DNA of 39,142 nucleotides. Origin: a virus. The stretch is from IMG/VR virus record IMGVR_UViG_3300037234_000580, positions 1-39,142 of that record, one strand, 5' to 3'. Both the position numbers and the translations under genes were made by a program. This document shows positions 25,603-32,310 of this stretch, piece by piece; position 1 is the first letter of the stretch, and every line of letters starts with the position of its first letter. The notes below the pieces were generated by a model. That model did no database searches, had not been told where the DNA came from, and was given only the letters and a program-made list of their open reading frames with translations.

Positions 25603-25920
25603 TTACTCCTTAACCTCTTGCTCTTTATTATATTTTTTAAGACCTCTTTCTGTTAATACTGCCATATGCTCAAGTTCATCGTCAGCAAACTCGGCGGGGT
25701 AGCTAACATAGTCAAAACCAATATCCGTAATATCTGTAAGAAGAGGATCATCACCATCTGAAAATTCCTTTCCGGTAATATTTCTAATATAATTTCCATT
25801 TAAAGGCATCATTGATCCAAGAACACAATAAAAGGTTATCTTTGCTGTTTCACATTTTTTAAAAGCCTTTTTAAATTCCTTAAAAGCCTCAATCTGTTTT
25901 TTATTTAACTCTATATTCAT
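25603..25920 (-). CDS. Hypothetical protein, unknown
   Basis: 105 residues; the N-terminus is a Lys/Glu helix (KKQIEAFKEFKKAFKKCETA), the rest acidic (FSDGDDPLLTDITDIGFDYV) ending in a helix. Sits directly beside an HTH gene with two bases between them. No recognised domain. Confidence 0.55.
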   Translation of the reverse strand: MNIELNKKQIEAFKEFKKAFKKCETAKITFYCVLGSMMPLNGNYIRNITGKEFSDGDDPLLTDITDIGFDYVSYPAEFADDELEHMAVLTERGLKKYNKEQEVKE

Positions 25921-26142
25921 CTACTCCTCCACCGTCTCAAACCAGTCATCGTAATCGATACCCAATTCATTTTTTAAAGATCGACATAACCCAATACTCA
26001 TATTCTCTGGGTGAGACTCCCCATTTTGGAATCGATACAAAGTGGCTCTTGTTACACCTAATCTACGAGATAGATCTGATACATTACCATCATCCATTGC
26101 CTTTTTTAACTTAACCTGTGCTATTGTTAATTTTTTACCCAT
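25921..26142 (-). CDS. HTH regulator (XRE/Cro-like)
   Basis: 73 residues. The helix-turn-helix VSDLSRRLGVTRATLYRFQNGE follows the XRE pattern of small phage DNA-binding proteins. GGAGTAAATC lies before ATG, and the start overlaps the deformylase end by eight bases, so they are co-expressed. Target unknown. Confidence 0.75.
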   Translation of the reverse strand: MGKKLTIAQVKLKKAMDDGNVSDLSRRLGVTRATLYRFQNGESHPENMSIGLCRSLKNELGIDYDDWFETVEE

Positions 26143-26584
26143 GATTTACTCCATTTCTGTTGAATATAGTTATTCCATTTAAATGATCTAACTCGTGTTG
26201 AAAACATTTTGACTCTAAACCTCTAAGCCTCCACTCTTTAATATTAGAATCTTTATCTAAAAACTTAACACCTATAGTACATGGTCGCATAATATTAACA
26301 GTTCCGTGAATTCCTTGCGGATAAGTTAAACACCCCTCTTTTAAAGCTTTTTTCTGTTTACTACTAAATATTATCTCTGGGTTGTAACAACTGATAATTT
26401 CACCTCGATATTTCATGATGAAAAACCTTTTATTAATTCCAACTTGTGGAGCAGCTAAACCGATACCTCTACCCATGATTTTAATCATATCTGGGATGAT
26501 ATTTTTCTCTACAGCTTGAATCTCAAAAATAGATAATTTATCACAAACACATCCCTCTACATATTTCTTATCTACTAATTCCAT
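26135..26584 (-). CDS. def: Peptide deformylase
   Basis: 149 residues. All three signature motifs are intact: GIGLAAPQVG (40-49), EGCLTYP (83-89, metal Cys85) and QHELDH (129-134, His130 and His134 with catalytic Glu131). The enzyme removes formyl groups from new proteins. Phage copies are shorter, as here, lacking the C-terminal extension. Strong GGAGGCGG site. Phage-encoded deformylase is known from some marine phages and may speed maturation of phage or host proteins. Confidence 0.95.
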   Translation of the reverse strand: MELVDKKYVEGCVCDKLSIFEIQAVEKNIIPDMIKIMGRGIGLAAPQVGINKRFFIMKYRGEIISCYNPEIIFSSKQKKALKEGCLTYPQGIHGTVNIMRPCTIGVKFLDKDSNIKEWRLRGLESKCFQHELDHLNGITIFNRNGVNHG

Positions 26585-26918
26585 GATTTACCGCCTCCAA
26601 ATATACTGTTGATCTATGATAAAATGTTGCTGCTGGTTTGTGATTAACGATTTTACCTTCCATTAATTCCTGCAGCAAGTCTTGATGATTAAGCCCTGTT
26701 ATATTAACAAGGTGTAGCCCCTGGGATACCGTTAAAGGACTGCCTAAACTTAATCGAATAGATACTGCTTTTTCATATTTACGGTACTGGTTGTTGGTTT
26801 TTGGTGGCCATTGCGCCAATACACATAAATAACATTGTTTCCCAATCATTAATTTTTTAGGAAAAGACATTGAGCATTTACACTCTACTGATTTAATTTT
26901 CTTCAATTGAAACCTCAC
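26568..26918 (-). CDS. Hypothetical protein with Cys pair, unknown
   Basis: 116 residues. CKCSMSF and CYLCVLAQWPP near the N-terminus suggest a zinc-binding site, but no full ribbon is visible. C-terminus (HHRSTVYLEAVNHGISR) overlaps the deformylase start. Family unknown; probably a phage accessory protein. Confidence 0.5.
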   Translation of the reverse strand: MRFQLKKIKSVECKCSMSFPKKLMIGKQCYLCVLAQWPPKTNNQYRKYEKAVSIRLSLGSPLTVSQGLHLVNITGLNHQDLLQELMEGKIVNHKPAATFYHRSTVYLEAVNHGISR

Positions 26919-27021
26919 TTTTATTAAAATTATTATCTAAAATTGTATCTACATGGCCTACAACTGCGAGACCAAATAGTACTACTAAAAAGAATAGGAT
27001 TATTTTAAGGGAATCTTTCAT
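26893..27021 (-). CDS. Small membrane protein (42 residues)
   Basis: One transmembrane helix near the N-terminus (SLKIILFFLVVLFGLAVVGH) and a charged tail. AGAGGAT precedes the ATG, and the start touches the stop of the upstream gene (TAA-ATG). Its end overlaps the 26568-26918 gene by 26 bases. Function unknown. Confidence 0.65.
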   Translation of the reverse strand: MKDSLKIILFFLVVLFGLAVVGHVDTILDNNFNKSEVSIEEN

Positions 27022-27210
27022 TTAATCCTCTTTAACAACAGGATATTGATCCATTCTTTTGGATGAACATTTACTAGAAGGATAATTCCCATCCATTAAA
27101 GTATATTTTTGCTCTATGCAGTTACAACCGTTTTTATCTTCACAAGCTTGACATACATCTCTTTGGTCACTTAATTCTTGAAATTCCCACACAACATTCC
27201 TTTTTTCCAT
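27022..27210 (-). CDS. Cys-rich small protein
   Basis: 62 residues with four or five cysteines (VCQACEDKNGCNCIEQ, and SSKCSS), likely zinc-binding. Immediately followed by the 42-residue membrane gene (stop TAA, then ATG). Family not recognised. Confidence 0.6.
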   Translation of the reverse strand: MEKRNVVWEFQELSDQRDVCQACEDKNGCNCIEQKYTLMDGNYPSSKCSSKRMDQYPVVKED

Positions 27211-27220
27211 CCCTAACCCC

Positions 27221-27439
27221 TTAAATTATGCTTTCTACTGGATAACTTAGACCATCTTGACCTAGACCTATAGTTCCATCTTCTGCAATTGGATAAGTAT
27301 TTTTGATAGGTCTCTCTGTCATTAAATGAAATTGTTTAATTGATTCTTGCTCTTCATTTGTCTTTAGAATTGCATCAGTAATACTCATGCCCATTAAAAC
27401 TAACATGTTAACTCTATCGCTTAATTTTCCCTTATCCAT
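27221..27439 (-). CDS. Hypothetical protein, unknown
   Basis: 72 residues from ATG 27439 behind GTGAGGGTCG; a GTG 12 bases upstream is part of the ribosome region. The sequence (DKGKLSDRVNMLVLMGMSIT) starts with a helix and ends with DGTIGLGQDGLSYPVES. The palindrome at 27483-27500 lies upstream. Function unknown. Confidence 0.55.
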   Translation of the reverse strand: MDKGKLSDRVNMLVLMGMSITDAILKTNEEQESIKQFHLMTERPIKNTYPIAEDGTIGLGQDGLSYPVESII

Positions 27440-27482
27440 ATCGACCCTCACTTATCTATATACTACCTCTAATACCTTATTA

Positions 27483-27500
27483 TGTATATACTGATATACA
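27483..27500. promoter_or_regulatory. Inverted repeat upstream of accessory operon
   Basis: TGTATAT-ACTG-ATATACA, an 18-base inverted repeat with perfect seven-base arms in the AT-rich gap between TerL and the 27439 gene. It looks like an operator for a dimeric repressor. I cannot place a good promoter beside it. Confidence 0.5.
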
Positions 27501-27537
27501 CTTTAATGAGAAATAAGTTATTTTTTATGGAATTTTA

Positions 27538-29085
27538 TTAAACAGCTGTCCATGATTGCCATTCGATCTCGGTTTCTGCTCTACACATAATGTATGCATC
27601 ACCTAAACCTGGAGATTTTGTACCTTTGGGTTTTTTATCAATTAGGGTTTTTCCCGATGCTGAGTTTTTAAATTGAGGCTGGGATATCTGTTCGATTAAT
27701 CTATTCATCATTACATCAGTGGTTTCTTCAACAAAAATTAAAGAAGTCATATCTATATTATCTTTTTTATTAATGTATCTATAAGTATTTAAGAACTCGT
27801 CTCTAACTTTCCACCATGCCTGGGATTTAGCATTTTCAAACATCTCTGCATTAGTTATCCCGTCTTGATATTCTTCACGAGGCCTCATTACTTTACCACC
27901 AGCGTTCCAGGGAGTAATTTTCATCTTAAGGGCTTTATGTTCCGGTTGATCTTCTTCTAATCGTTTCATAATCTCTTTTATCCGAACCTTTACACCAGCA
28001 CCAACACCAATAGGGTCATATCTAAATTCAGTGGCTCCAAGTTCTACAGCTTTCCAGAAATATATATCAGTTGCATCCCCTGGATCACCTTCTCCAGACT
28101 CTTTCGCAAAGATAGGGATATTACCATCTACACAGACAAAGCCGTGCAGGTCTCCACCTTCATTCGCAGGATCGAGAGCAGCAATAACTTTTCCTGTAAT
28201 TTTCTGGTCACATTTTTTAGCAGATGCAACCCACTCGGAAGGGACGACAACACTTTCTAAAGATGCTGCAGCATTCCGCTCGATCTCTCTTTTGAATATA
28301 TGAAGGATACCTTTATCGATTGCATCCTGTTTTTTAGCATCAAACCATTCTTGAGTGTTTCTGATGTCATCCCACCAGTTAAATATAAATTTAGGCATAG
28401 TGGATTGGCATTTTCTATAAAATAAAGCTGTGGTTCCAGAGTGAGTCGAAACAGAAATTCTACAGCTGGAAGTCTCAGAGAGAGCAGCTTCTATTAACTC
28501 GGCTCTTTGATAAAACGATTCTTCATCGGTCATAATCATAGTTCTACGACCACCACGACCTGGATTGTCTCCAGAAGATCCTGCTATATCGCAACCTATT
28601 CTGGGATTTTTTAAATACATATGAGAGGTCTTAACTCCCCGGATAAACATAGCAGGTAAATGGTCAATTATAAAAACAGCTTTTTGGAGTAGGGTAGAAA
28701 TATCCCCAAGCTTATGACACTCTTCTGCTTTATGAGTATAAACCTGCAGCGAGGAATTTTTCTGGAATAAAAATAGATAAACAAAAAAGGCCATAGTTAC
28801 CCAGGAAGCACCGGCTGTTCTACACTTATCCACTACCCCGGATGTATCTGTTGTGAATCGTTCCCATAACCACTTAATATATTCTTCTTGTTTTGGAAAG
28901 AGTTCTAATGGGAGGATCTTATCTTTTTTTCTTCGGGGATCGTATGTTAGGCAAAATGTATTAATAAAATTGATAGCCGATTCTGCACATGGGATATGAT
29001 AAGCTTCAAAGTATTTCTTTACTTCCTTGGGGGTATTAATAATCTCTGCTCGTTCAGTCCAGGGAATTTTTAGTTCTAGATCCAT
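27538..29085 (-). CDS. terL: Terminase large subunit
   Basis: 515 residues, ATPase plus nuclease of the packaging motor. Walker A-like KCRTAGAS (87-94), Walker B RTMIMTDEE (181-189) and the nuclease start ALDPANEGGD with Asp305 are visible; WWDD and the C-terminal GDAYIMC complete the pattern. The lysine of Walker A is replaced by the KxRTxGxS form common in phages. The small subunit is not adjacent but about 5 kb upstream. Confidence 0.92.
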   Translation of the reverse strand: MDLELKIPWTERAEIINTPKEVKKYFEAYHIPCAESAINFINTFCLTYDPRRKKDKILPLELFPKQEEYIKWLWERFTTDTSGVVDKCRTAGASWVTMAFFVYLFLFQKNSSLQVYTHKAEECHKLGDISTLLQKAVFIIDHLPAMFIRGVKTSHMYLKNPRIGCDIAGSSGDNPGRGGRRTMIMTDEESFYQRAELIEAALSETSSCRISVSTHSGTTALFYRKCQSTMPKFIFNWWDDIRNTQEWFDAKKQDAIDKGILHIFKREIERNAAASLESVVVPSEWVASAKKCDQKITGKVIAALDPANEGGDLHGFVCVDGNIPIFAKESGEGDPGDATDIYFWKAVELGATEFRYDPIGVGAGVKVRIKEIMKRLEEDQPEHKALKMKITPWNAGGKVMRPREEYQDGITNAEMFENAKSQAWWKVRDEFLNTYRYINKKDNIDMTSLIFVEETTDVMMNRLIEQISQPQFKNSASGKTLIDKKPKGTKSPGLGDAYIMCRAETEIEWQSWTAV

Positions 29086-29121
29086 AGTTATAATCTATAT
29101 GTGATATGGGAGAGTGTCAAA

Positions 29122-29385
29122 TTAGGAGTAATTCTCTATGTGGGATTTTGCTTTTATCAGTTTGCAATAACTTTGATGTCTCATATCAAATTCTTTTTCT
29201 ACTTTACAACTATAACAATAATCAACAGAAGAAGAACATAATAAAACCACTTCTTTACACATCTCTAGTAAATCAGCTTTCATTTTTTTAATAGCTTCTA
29301 ACATCTGAGGTGTTTCTTTAGGGTAAACGCAGGAAGTTCGACTTATGGCATCTTCCATATCTTTTATTACTTCGTTTATATTCAT
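29122..29385 (-). CDS. Cys-containing hypothetical protein
   Basis: 87 residues with helix-forming N-terminus and cysteines in LCSSSVDYCYSCKV. It may bind metal. GAGGAAT precedes the ATG. It closes the run of small genes after the RNA region. Unknown function. Confidence 0.55.
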   Translation of the reverse strand: MNINEVIKDMEDAISRTSCVYPKETPQMLEAIKKMKADLLEMCKEVVLLCSSSVDYCYSCKVEKEFDMRHQSYCKLIKAKSHIENYS

Positions 29386-29390
29386 ACTAT

Positions 29391-29681
29391 TTATTCCTCA
29401 CTTTTTAATATATCGAGTATGATTTTTGCCTTAAACCCTCTAATAGTATATCCTCCTAAAAATTGGACATAGCAATCTTTAACAATCCCATGGCCACAAC
29501 AGGCATTCATGATACCTTTTAACTCTCCTAAACAGACATCGTGACCATCTTCCCTATTATCTTTTTTACAGTGTCCACATTTCCTATGATTATCCTCCTC
29601 AGAAGGTTTTCTGTTATCTGAATAAATCCAGAGACCATTTATATATTCTATTTTGTGACCTCTTAGAGTGCTTTCTGTCAT
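29391..29681 (-). CDS. Conserved phage zinc-ribbon-like protein
   Basis: 96 residues. The pattern CGHCKKDNREDGHDVCLGEL ... MNACCGHG ... YVQFLGG is a recurrent phage family with a likely zinc site; function unproven. Start overlaps the upstream stop (ATGA), so translation is coupled. Confidence 0.7.
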   Translation of the reverse strand: MTESTLRGHKIEYINGLWIYSDNRKPSEEDNHRKCGHCKKDNREDGHDVCLGELKGIMNACCGHGIVKDCYVQFLGGYTIRGFKAKIILDILKSEE

Positions 29682-29962
29682 ATGTCTACCTCAATTTCTC
29701 CAGAACCATTACAGCACTGACAGACATTCCCAATCATTCCACCACAATCACATTTTATTAAACGGGTAGTTTCTTTGATTAGGCCTAAATCCGCGTAGGC
29801 TTGTTTGTATCCATGCCACAGCCTATTTACTACATCAGTATTATAATGCCCAGTTTCTTTATTGTATCCACCGACATTAGTAAAATTATGCGGGCTTTCA
29901 AACTTTGCTCTTATCTCTTCTATAGTAAATTGCTGAGGCTTTATTTCTTGTCCACATTTCAT
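29678..29962 (-). CDS. Zinc-ribbon-like protein with helical N-terminus
   Basis: 94 residues. C-terminal CDCGGMIGNVCQCCNGSGEI contains the CxC and CxxC pairs and a CCNGSG turn, like DnaJ-type ribbons. The first 60 residues are helical and end in WHGYKQAYADLGL. GGTGAATAA is the ribosome site. Unknown role. Confidence 0.65.
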   Translation of the reverse strand: MKCGQEIKPQQFTIEEIRAKFESPHNFTNVGGYNKETGHYNTDVVNRLWHGYKQAYADLGLIKETTRLIKCDCGGMIGNVCQCCNGSGEIEVDI

Positions 29963-29982
29963 TTATTCACCATTCCTTTATT

Positions 29983-30093
29983 TTAATGTTTTTTGCCACA
30001 CTTTGAGCATAGGTATACAAATATCCCACACACTAAATCTACAATCTCTCTATCCTCTATTGTTAATTCCGTTCCACAAGTACATCTTTTCAT
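29983..30093 (-). CDS. 36-residue zinc-finger mini-protein
   Basis: CTCGTEL ... VCGIFVYLCSKCGKKH gives two cysteine pairs, a compact zinc ribbon. A strong AGAGGAG site precedes the ATG, so it is a real gene in my view. Very short phage-type protein; function unknown. Confidence 0.65.
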   Translation of the reverse strand: MKRCTCGTELTIEDREIVDLVCGIFVYLCSKCGKKH

Positions 30094-30095
30094 AA

Positions 30096-30347
30096 TTAAC
30101 TCCTCTTTAATCTTCCTGCTAATATAAACAACTTATCAGATTCATATTTATTTTCGTAAAATTTATTTAACTCACCTTCTAGCTCTTTTATTCTATTCTC
30201 TAGAGATTGGATGTGATCCATGGAAACATTAACCATATGAAAACCAGTATATAGCGCCCCTGTTTCTATAGAGTTGTCCCAATCGTGAAGATCTACAAAA
30301 TTAGAAACTTCGTCTTTTAAGCTTTCTTCTATCTCTTCTCTATTCAT
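30096..30347 (-). CDS. Hypothetical coiled-coil protein
   Basis: 83 residues; the C-terminal half is a coiled coil (HIQSLENRIKELEGELNKF). Preceded by GGGAGAG and co-transcribed with its neighbours. No family. Confidence 0.6.
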   Translation of the reverse strand: MNREEIEESLKDEVSNFVDLHDWDNSIETGALYTGFHMVNVSMDHIQSLENRIKELEGELNKFYENKYESDKLFILAGRLKRS

Positions 30348-30351
30348 CTAA

Positions 30352-30597
30352 TCACTCTCCCATCGCTTTTTTAAAATCAATCCATTGGCCTAAACCAGTA
30401 TAATTAAATTGATCCTCAGTTAACTCTATTTTGCAATCATCAACGATCACATAATATTTAATAATTTTTTCTGAAACATAACCATTCACAGGCTGTTCAT
30501 AGGGAAAGGAAAGAACAAATATAAAAAGTAATAATGTAATATTTCCTAGTATTATCATAATTATCATAAAAGTTTTATCTTTTAACGGGGTTAACAC
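30352..30597 (-). CDS. Single-TM hypothetical protein (GTG start)
   Basis: 81 residues, one membrane segment at about 9-31 (FMIIMIILGNITLLLFIF) and a soluble C-terminal part (YYVIVDDCKIELTEDQFNYT). Starts with GTG behind GGTGGTGAG; an internal ATG exists. The mini-gene 30575-30688 overlaps its start. Unknown function. Confidence 0.55.
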   Translation of the reverse strand: MLTPLKDKTFMIIMIILGNITLLLFIFVLSFPYEQPVNGYVSEKIIKYYVIVDDCKIELTEDQFNYTGLGQWIDFKKAMGE

Positions 30598-30688
30598 AAC
30601 TCACCACCTTTTTAACCAGTTTTTTGATCTTATATAATACTGGATGTCTGTATTTAAAGCATCGATTACAATGCGGATAATTTCTCAT
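30575..30688 (-). CDS. 37-residue mini-protein after the RNA region
   Basis: MRNYPHCNRCFKYRHPVLYK..., with an HCNRC cysteine pair and a basic end, behind AAAGGACTAAAC. It starts just past the putative end of the structured RNA and overlaps the following gene's start by 23 bases. Possibly just a leader peptide; unknown. Confidence 0.5.
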   Translation of the reverse strand: MRNYPHCNRCFKYRHPVLYKIKKLVKKVVSCVNPVKR

Positions 30689-30699
30689 GTTTAGTCCTT

Positions 30700-30728
30700 T
30701 AGTATAAAATAACCGGGTTCCCACCGGC
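30700..30728 (-). terminator. Terminator-like stem at the RNA 3' end
   Basis: GCCGG / CCGGT with loop TGGGAAC, then TTATTTTATA. It would end the structured RNA just before the mini-gene at 30688. The T tract is imperfect, so termination may be partial. Confidence 0.5.
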
Positions 30729-30843
30729 TGCTCAGCGTGGACGATCCATCTGATCTATAATAGGAAGGTTGGTAGCGATATACCAACACACTTCCCGTTT
30801 TAGAGTCCGGCGACTTATAACCCGTCATAAGACTAAGGTGTAT

Positions 30844-30967
30844 AAAGGGATAACGGAGTTGAACCGCTGACCTTCTGGACTTTCATAGACACGCTACACT
30901 AATCATTCATGACTAATTAGAATATATCTACTAATAACCAAACGCTCTGCCACTGAGCTAATCCCCC
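30844..30967 (-). tRNA. tRNA-like segment with oversized anticodon loop
   Basis: The 5' part begins GGGGGATTAGCTCAGTGGCA: acceptor GGGGGAT, D arm GCTC/GAGC. TTTGG and CCAGA form the anticodon stem, AGGTC the variable loop, and AGCGG-TTCAACT-CCGTT a proper T arm, followed by ATCCCTT (two terminal G-U pairs). Between the anticodon stem halves lie 59 bases instead of 7, with its own hairpin (CTAAT/ATTAG). The anticodon cannot be assigned, and no CCA is encoded. It is either a tRNA carrying an insertion or a tRNA-like domain of the larger RNA. Confidence 0.5.
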
Positions 30968-31244
30968 AGGTTGAGAGTTTATCCGATACCCACAAACGAA
31001 ATTTAAAAAGAAACTCCTACGTCTTACTTGAATGCATAGAAAGTATTACACCTCTCAAATATTAGCCTTTTTATACTGTGCGACTTCTTCCAGTAGCCCT
31101 AAATTTTAAGTCTCTATCCGAGTAGACTAAAAATATTTACATCCGCTATTTTCAATACGTGTAGACCTTAACGCAGTCTTTATTATTTCACGAACTATGA
31201 TAACGGTCATAGCTAATCGTAGTGTCTAAGCCATCTAACAGCTT

Positions 31245-31354
31245 TAGCCAAGGCAGGGATTTAGCACCCTGCATAGTTTACTAGCTATGGGACTTATAGA
31301 ATCCGAAACTTTCAACCTTATCTTTTTAGTGTCTACCTATTCCACCACTTGACC
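31245..31354 (-). tRNA. Degenerate tRNA-Leu-like segment
   Basis: GGTCAAG and CTTGGCT form a complete acceptor stem with two G-U pairs. The D arm TGGTGGAATAGGTAGACAC is a classical tRNA-Leu type. CATAG/CTATG could be the long variable arm and CAGGG/CCCTG a T stem, but the T loop is TGCTAAAT (8 nt, not TTCRANN) and no standard anticodon arm fits the 39 bases between D and variable arms. The length is 110 nt against about 86. Probably a tRNA-derived domain rather than a working tRNA. Confidence 0.4.
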
Positions 31355-31412
31355 GAAGGTTTTTCTATTAGATACCTACAAACAGGGCATAATTAAGGCT
31401 ATGCCAGACCTT

Positions 31413-31973
31413 TTAATTATTTATTGCTACTCTTTTACTTCCACCACTCCATGATATAGGTTGATTCTGTAAAAAATCATTAACAATATTTTCTATTTCA
31501 TCAACAGAATATTTTGAATCTTTGGTTTCGTAATCTCTTATTTCTCTATCTTCTGGAAGATCACCCTCGCAGAAATCTTGCATATCAAAATAGGATGCTG
31601 AATTAGGTTCACATAAGACCAATTGGAGATCCTCTACTTTAACGTTGTAAATCTCGCAATGATGCCATAAATCATCTGGATTCCAAAAATAGGTATCACT
31701 ATTAAAAATAGTTAATGGTGTTTTATTATCCCAAACAACCAACTCAAAAGAGTTAAATTTATCGTTTTGTTTTTTCTCTCTACATGAATTACAAGAAGTC
31801 CATGATTTACCGTCAATGACATTCCCACATTCACAAATACTTCCAATAGCTATGTTATATTCTGCTAACCTTTCATCTTGATATGCAAAACCATCACCAG
31901 CCTTAAACATTTCAACATTGACTTTTTCTACTTTTACACCTTCTGGTAGGATGTAGTATTTACCTTTATTCAT
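31413..31973 (-). CDS. Hypothetical protein with zinc ribbon
   Basis: 186 residues. CECGNVIDGKSWTSCNSCRE at about 48-67 is a treble-clef-like Cys set. The C-terminus is acidic and ends LQNQPISWSGGSKRVAINN. Strong GGGGTGAGG ribosome site. The gene directly precedes the structured RNA; nothing links the two functionally. Confidence 0.6.
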   Translation of the reverse strand: MNKGKYYILPEGVKVEKVNVEMFKAGDGFAYQDERLAEYNIAIGSICECGNVIDGKSWTSCNSCREKKQNDKFNSFELVVWDNKTPLTIFNSDTYFWNPDDLWHHCEIYNVKVEDLQLVLCEPNSASYFDMQDFCEGDLPEDREIRDYETKDSKYSVDEIENIVNDFLQNQPISWSGGSKRVAINN

Positions 31974-31979
31974 AGAACC

Positions 31980-32114
31980 TCACCCCTTAATTTTATTTAA
32001 TTGATTTTTGATTGAATTAGATATAAACCACACAAGTTTAACACCGTTCTCTTTGCAGTACTTACGAGCTCTATCTAATATGCTTTTGTCTACTCTTGTT
32101 AATTCAGTATTCAT
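31980..32114 (-). CDS. Ribbon-helix-helix-like mini-protein
   Basis: 44 residues (MNTELTRVDKSILDRARKYC ... VKLVWFISNSIKNQL), strand then two helices, like small RHH repressors. It stands right behind a near-consensus promoter with no room for a ribosome site, so translation is probably leaderless. It may repress its own promoter via the GTTAAC repeat. Confidence 0.6.
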   Translation of the reverse strand: MNTELTRVDKSILDRARKYCKENGVKLVWFISNSIKNQLNKIKG

Positions 32115-32150
32115 GTTAACTAATATATAGCTACTGTTAACATTAGTCAA
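32113..32150 (-). promoter_or_regulatory. Promoter with overlapping inverted-repeat operator
   Basis: -35 TTGACT (32150-32145), spacer 17, -10 TATATT (32127-32122), then the ATG at 32114. ATGTTAAC (32143-32136) and GTTAACAT (32120-32113) are an exact inverted repeat spanning the -10 box. This is a good operator/promoter pair for the 44-residue gene and everything downstream, including the structured RNA. Confidence 0.75.
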
Positions 32151-32310
32151 CAACTTTTTTAATAATTATAGAATATTTAAACCCGTTGCTACATTTTTTA
32201 AGACCTAACTTACCCAGGAACCGCAAAAGGTTCTCTTTATTATCTCTGCAGTTGAACTCTAGAGTGCACTCCTCACAGGTTCCAGGGGTTAGTTGATAGG
32301 ATTTAGGCAA
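32143..32310 (-). CDS. Small Cys-pair protein (TTG start)
   Basis: 55 residues: TPGTCEECTLEFNCRDNKEN and a C-terminal KKCSNGFKYSIIIKK form a small zinc site. Start TTG 32310 lies in the end of the HNH gene with only a weak GAAGAA site, so the start is uncertain. The pattern resembles small phage proteins of unknown role. Confidence 0.5.
   Translation of the reverse strand: MPKSYQLTPGTCEECTLEFNCRDNKENLLRFLGKLGLKKCSNGFKYSIIIKKVVD

Larger units (their letters stand above)
30700..31412 (-). ncRNA. Candidate large structured RNA (about 710 nt) with tRNA-like parts
   Basis: No reading frame of useful length is found here. Instead, the minus strand folds into many hairpins: GGCATA/TATGCC (31405-31386); a 7-bp stem plus extension at 31190-31220; AGTCT/AGACT at 31128-31109; a long-range TTGAGAG/CTCTCAA pair (31058-31052 with 30977-30971); GTTGGTA/TACCAAC at 30787-30768; and a final terminator-like stem. 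Two tRNA-like segments lie inside. Phage-borne giant RNAs (GOLLD, ROOL) are known beside tRNA genes in phages, so this may be a member or a new class. Family unproven; no covariance search was possible. Confidence 0.5.

Noticed and set aside
30844-31412. Group I intron in the tRNA-like region
   Set aside because: A GACTT/AAGTC pair superficially like P7 is present, but the strands are only about 18 nt apart and no P3/P8 or splice-site pairing could be assembled; the insert in the tRNA loop is about 52 nt, far too short.
30700-31412. tmRNA
   Set aside because: The D arm is a normal GCTC/GAGC, not the reduced tmRNA type, and no tag-coding frame with an Ala-rich end or typical 5' end was seen.
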